This document shows, in pieces, positions 63,618-64,000 of a DNA stretch of 64,000 bases. Positions within the stretch are counted from its first letter, which is position 1. Every line of letters begins with the position of its first letter. Under the pieces are notes generated by a model, which worked only from the letters and a program-made list of their open reading frames with translations, did not search any database and was not told where the DNA came from. The position numbers and the translations under genes were made by a program. The DNA lies in assembly GCF_000745265.1 (NCBI RefSeq), contig NZ_JQNN01000001.1:186001-250000 (forward strand), in the 5' to 3' direction. This stretch comes from Massilia sp. 9096 (GTDB lineage Bacteria > Pseudomonadota > Gammaproteobacteria > Burkholderiales > Burkholderiaceae_D).

Positions 63618-64000
63618 ATGACCATGCCCGAGACCCGGGCCACGGGCGGCATCGACACCGGCAACGCCATCGGCATCGGCATCGGCATCGGCCTGCGCGC
63701 CCCGCACTACCGTGCCTTTCTCGAGCGCCGGCCCAAGGTCGGCTGGATCGAAGTCCACAGCGAAAACTACCTGGCGCGCGCCGGCTGGGACTGGCACGTG
63801 CTGCGCACGCTGCGGCGCGACTATCCGGTCAGCCTGCACGGCGTCGGCCTGGGGCTGGGCTCGGCGCACGGCTTTTCCGACGACCACCTCGCGCGCGTGC
63901 GCGCCCTGGTGCGTGCGATCGAGCCCGCCCTGGTGTCGGAACACCTGAGCTGGGGCGCGTTGCGCGACCGCCAGCTGAACGATCTGCTGCCCATGCAGCT
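63618..64000 (+). CDS. DUF692 (MNIO-family) multinuclear iron enzyme, 5' part
   Basis: The first 127 codons before the window edge show [29 protein letters not shown] (about residues 25-53), [11 protein letters not shown] and VSEHLSWG, the TIM-barrel metal-ligand motifs of DUF692. MNIO enzymes convert cysteines of the paired precursor into thiooxazole or related groups. The N-terminus contains four exact ATCGGC repeats (63669-63692), giving IGIGIGIG directly before the conserved IGLRAPHY start. The gene runs off the right edge; a DUF2063 (BufC) gene would be expected next. Confidence 0.9.
   Translation, partial: MTMPETRATGGIDTGNAIGIGIGIGLRAPHYRAFLERRPKVGWIEVHSENYLARAGWDWHVLRTLRRDYPVSLHGVGLGLGSAHGFSDDHLARVRALVRAIEPALVSEHLSWGALRDRQLNDLLPMQ

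Overview
The window reads as a chromosomal segment of a high-GC betaproteobacterium of the Burkholderiales, most likely Oxalobacteraceae (Massilia/Telluria-like). This is an inference from gene content and order, not from a marker-gene comparison. The main clues are rpsP-rimM-trmD-rplS followed by a CoA-type Nudix hydrolase, a CobD/CbiB-family protein and a DUF3579 protein; etfBA followed by a 600-aa acyl-CoA dehydrogenase; and an ExeA/GspB pair. Coding density is high, genes lie on both strands, and I saw no rRNA, tRNA, CRISPR array or prophage.

Layout. 1-1.8 kb: three overlapping uncharacterised genes. 1.9-8.5 kb: an MFS transporter, an M28 peptidase, a small helical protein, a 117-bp palindromic intergenic element, a family III CoA-transferase and a KefB/C-type antiporter. 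8.6-15.7 kb: a fused GH1-like/RmlD-like protein, trpS, a membrane zinc-ribbon protein, two small proteins (one DUF3597), a DUF1294 protein and a glycerophosphodiester phosphodiesterase. 15.8-22.9 kb: alaS, a TusA-like protein, etfB, etfA and an acyl-CoA dehydrogenase, with palindromic operator candidates before etfB and before the dehydrogenase. 22.9-24.0 kb: a complete IS1595-family element with terminal repeats and an 8-bp target duplication, inserted in the T-tract of the dehydrogenase terminator. 24.2-30 kb: a frameshifted lipoprotein gene, a TM2 protein, the rpsP operon, and the Nudix, CbiB-like and DUF3579 genes, then a stub of a CBS-domain gene.

30-40.3 kb: a two-domain M16 protease, an SDR with an altered catalytic serine, a frameshifted HpnB-type glycosyltransferase, small proteins, an HSL-type esterase next to a GntR/UTRA regulator, a flavodoxin-fold oxidoreductase and a TPR protein. 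40.5-45.9 kb: an amino-sugar operon transcribed leftward (GlcNAc kinase, NagA, SIS-type deaminase, SDR, NagZ-like GH3). It has a near-consensus sigma70 promoter and two copies of a GGTATTT-AACTGGTAT motif. The GntR/UTRA regulator 3 kb away is a plausible controller. 46.2-48.1 kb: a divergent TetR / TetX-like monooxygenase pair around a 19-bp palindrome. 48.2-55.4 kb: a Sel1-like protein, htpX, and a three-gene flavoprotein dehydrogenase (TAT-exported small subunit, GMC flavoprotein, triheme cytochrome c). 55.4-62.9 kb: a GFA protein, a CocE-type hydrolase, a ferritin-like metal-dependent hydrolase, GspA/GspB, MobB and a YjfB-like protein. 63.2 kb to the end: a bufferin-type locus (DUF2282 precursor plus the start of its DUF692/MNIO enzyme), cut off by the window edge.

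Two genes (24.16 and 34.0 kb) each read through if one G is restored in a short G run. They may be true pseudogenes or small base-calling errors. The observations I would follow first are the nag promoter architecture, the TetR/TetX-like pair, the GH1-RmlD fusion and the bufferin locus.
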